Below are positions 62,278 to 64,000 of a DNA stretch of 64,000 bases, piece by piece. The notes below the pieces were generated by a model. It was not told the origin of the DNA. It worked only from the letters and a program-made list of their open reading frames with translations, and did no database searches. Source of the DNA: Meridianimarinicoccus aquatilis (GTDB taxonomy: Bacteria; Pseudomonadota; Alphaproteobacteria; Rhodobacterales; Rhodobacteraceae); assembly GCF_004358675.1 (NCBI RefSeq), contig NZ_SMZO01000004.1:1-64000 (forward strand). The letters are read 5' to 3'. Each line of letters starts with the position of its first letter. Position 1 is the stretch's first letter. The position numbers were made by a program, and so were the translations under genes.

Positions 62278-64000
62278 ATGGACATCGTCGTCATCACCTC
62301 CATCCTTGCAGGGCTTTTCCTTGTCATTGGCTTGGCAGAGCCCTTGGCTGCGCGGATGCGGCTGCCGTTCAGTGTTATTCTGGCCGTGGTCGGCATCCTT
62401 ATCGGCGGCGGTGCAGCGTTTTTCTGGAGCACGAACCTCACGGATGCGCTGAACCCGATTGCGTTGGCCATTCTCAATCTGCCGATCCGCTCCAACGTCT
62501 TTTTGTACGTTTTCCTGCCTACTTTGTTATTCCAAGTCACGCTTGGGATGAACTTGCGACGCATGCTTGATGATTGGGTGCCGATCCTCGTGCTTGCTGT
62601 GGTTGCTGTGATCGTGGCAACGTTCTTTGTCGGATATGCGCTGTTTTATGTCAGTGGTCTTCCGCTGGCGGCCTGTCTGCTCGTCGGCGCCATTGTTTCG
62701 ACCACCGACCCGTCAGCGGTTGTGAGCATCTTTCGATCCATTGCTGCGCCCAAGCGCCTGAGCCGCATCATTGAAGGCGAAAGCCTGATGAATGATGCCG
62801 CTGCCATTGCCCTTTTTGGCTTGTTCATGGGGTATGTCATGGCCGGCGTGCCCGACCCCAGCCTTGAGGGAGCCGTTCTTCGGTTTCCGATGCTGATGGT
62901 TGGGGGGGCACTTGTCGGCATTGCCATCGCACGGGTTGCCGTTTGGGTCATGGCGCTGGTCGCACGGTTTGAACTCGCGCTGATCTCTATTTCAGTGTCC
63001 CTGCCGTATATCTCTTATATCGTCGCTGAACAGATTGTCGGCGTGTCAGGCGTGATCGCGGTTCTGGGTGCGGGCCTGACCCTGAACCTGATGGGCCCGG
63101 GCCGCCTGCCCCCCCAGTCTTGGACCAGCTTGCGCGACGTTTGGGACTTGCTGGCCCATTGGTCGGGGGCGTTGATCTTTATTCTCGCCGCGCTTTTGAT
63201 CCCGCGTCTTTTGGATGGGCTCAATGTTGCTGACCTTGGATTGATTGCTGTGGTCACGCTGGCCGCCATCGCCGCACGTGTGGTCATTCTATTTGGCCTT
63301 TTGCCCGTGCTGACGCGTCTGCGGCTCTCGCCGCGTGTCGACCGCCCGTATCGCGTGGCAATCCTTTGGGGCGGACTGCGCGGAGCGGTTACCTTGGCTC
63401 TGGCGCTGGCTGTGACCGAAAGTTTCCGCGTTCCGGACGAGGTAAAGCACCTTGTCGGTATCCTTGCGACGGGGTTCACCCTGTTCACACTCATGGTGCA
63501 AGGGACGACGCTACGCTGGGTGATCAAGCGTTTGGGGCTGGACAAGCTCGGGCCACTGGACGCTGCATTGTCGCAGCAGGTGGTGGCCGTCGCGCTGCAA
63601 CAAGTGCGCGAAGATATGGCCTCCGTTGCGGAACAGTACGGTTTGACCCGCGATACCGTGCGCGGTGAAGCCAAGAAATTTGCGGAAAGACTGGACAGCG
63701 CAGTCACGTCGGCCGAAGCCAGTGAAGAAATTCTGGACCGGGACCGCGTGACACTTGGCCTGATCGCCCTTGCGGGGGCCGAGCGCGACCTGATCCTTGA
63801 GCGGTTCCGCGAACGCGCGGTGTCATCGCGGCTGGCAGATCGGATTTTGTCCCACGCGGATCGCTTGATTGAATCGACCCGGAATGGCGGGCGATTGGGG
63901 TATTTGCGCGGGGCGCGGGCCAGCGTCGCGGGCGGTACGAACCTTCGGGCCGCGCTCTTTCTGCACAACCGGTTGCGGGTGTCGCGCCCGCTTGCACGGC
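62278..64000 (+). CDS. CPA1-type Na+/H+ antiporter (NhaP-like), cut by window edge
   Basis: The frame starts MDIVVITSILAGLFLVIGLA at ATG 62278 and is open to the right edge (574 codons). About 12 hydrophobic segments fill residues 5-420, including FLPTLLFQVTLGMN and VGAIVSTTDPSAVVSIFRS; the TDPSAV and EGESLMNDAAAIALF motifs contain the acidic ion-binding residues of the CPA1 family. From about 425 a cytoplasmic helical domain begins, with an EILDRDRVTLGLI stretch. No strong ribosome-binding site precedes the start. The C-terminus is missing. Confidence 0.9.
   Translation, partial: MDIVVITSILAGLFLVIGLAEPLAARMRLPFSVILAVVGILIGGGAAFFWSTNLTDALNPIALAILNLPIRSNVFLYVFLPTLLFQVTLGMNLRRMLDDWVPILVLAVVAVIVATFFVGYALFYVSGLPLAACLLVGAIVSTTDPSAVVSIFRSIAAPKRLSRIIEGESLMNDAAAIALFGLFMGYVMAGVPDPSLEGAVLRFPMLMVGGALVGIAIARVAVWVMALVARFELALISISVSLPYISYIVAEQIVGVSGVIAVLGAGLTLNLMGPGRLPPQSWTSLRDVWDLLAHWSGALIFILAALLIPRLLDGLNVADLGLIAVVTLAAIAARVVILFGLLPVLTRLRLSPRVDRPYRVAILWGGLRGAVTLALALAVTESFRVPDEVKHLVGILATGFTLFTLMVQGTTLRWVIKRLGLDKLGPLDAALSQQVVAVALQQVREDMASVAEQYGLTRDTVRGEAKKFAERLDSAVTSAEASEEILDRDRVTLGLIALAGAERDLILERFRERAVSSRLADRILSHADRLIESTRNGGRLGYLRGARASVAGGTNLRAALFLHNRLRVSRPLAR

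Noticed and set aside
1-64000. CRISPR array, insertion sequence or integrase
   Set aside because: No regularly spaced repeats, terminal inverted repeats or transposase/integrase reading frames were seen.

Overview
The window looks like chromosomal DNA from an alphaproteobacterium of the order Rhodobacterales (Roseobacter-type). Evidence: about 60% G+C; a NasS/NasT-type nitrate assimilation island; two secreted proteins with a VPLPA-type C-terminal sorting tail; a GAF-bearing PtsP; the DUF6324 and MmcB small-protein families; and a tRNA-His without G-1 and with discriminator A73, a known alphaproteobacterial trait. I see no insertion sequence, prophage, integrase or CRISPR array. Most of the window is well-packed core metabolism with many ATGA/GTGA stop-start overlaps.

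Layout. (1) 1-14138, minus strand: nitrate assimilation, read as nasT-nasS, then a structured leader, then nrtA-nrtB-nrtCD, a GAF-like protein, nirB-nirD-nasA, a TrpD2/YbiB-like protein and cysG (cut by the left edge). Transporter, two reductases, siroheme supply and a regulator pair acting on RNA sit together, but nasT carries a one-base frameshift. (2) 14139-15140: a VPLPA-tail secreted protein. (3) 15206-19682, minus: a Rieske/ferredoxin-reductase pair plus an OYE-type flavoprotein, fitting stepwise demethylation of glycine betaine or a similar N-methyl compound. (4) 19839-21575: pxpB and a pxpC broken by what looks like an 8-bp deletion. (5) 21711-27343: ATP-dependent DNA ligase, oligoendopeptidase F, and a PQQ-type sugar dehydrogenase with a di-heme cytochrome c. 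(6) 27454-29107: tRNA-His, DUF6324, mmcB, a candidate 6S-like RNA and a small membrane protein. (7) 29209-34760: riboflavin genes (ribE, ribB, ribH) with nusB, interrupted by a panE-like gene, then an HDAC-like deacylase and a secreted glutathione peroxidase. (8) 34961-40305: Nudix, DUF1178, SDR, lysC, ptsP. (9) 40572-42752: rplM-rpsI and a second VPLPA-tail protein. (10) 42834-44906: hotdog thioesterase and two crotonases. (11) 44975-50841, minus: ccmE-ccmF-ccmH, argC, murI and an acyltransferase. (12) 50967-55400: a fused indolepyruvate ferredoxin oxidoreductase divergent from a LysR regulator. (13) 55513-64000: a candidate small RNA, purL, bolA-grxD, zapA with a coiled-coil partner, tkt, and a CPA1-type Na+/H+ antiporter cut by the right edge.

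The most notable points are the NasT reading-frame break together with the intact-looking antitermination leader it should act on; an uncharacterised protein of three GAF-like repeats inside the nitrate operon; a candidate 70-nt small RNA with a CCUCCC loop upstream of purL; and a candidate 6S-like RNA. No wholly new multi-gene system is evident; most of the novelty is in RNA-level regulation and in small or degenerate genes.
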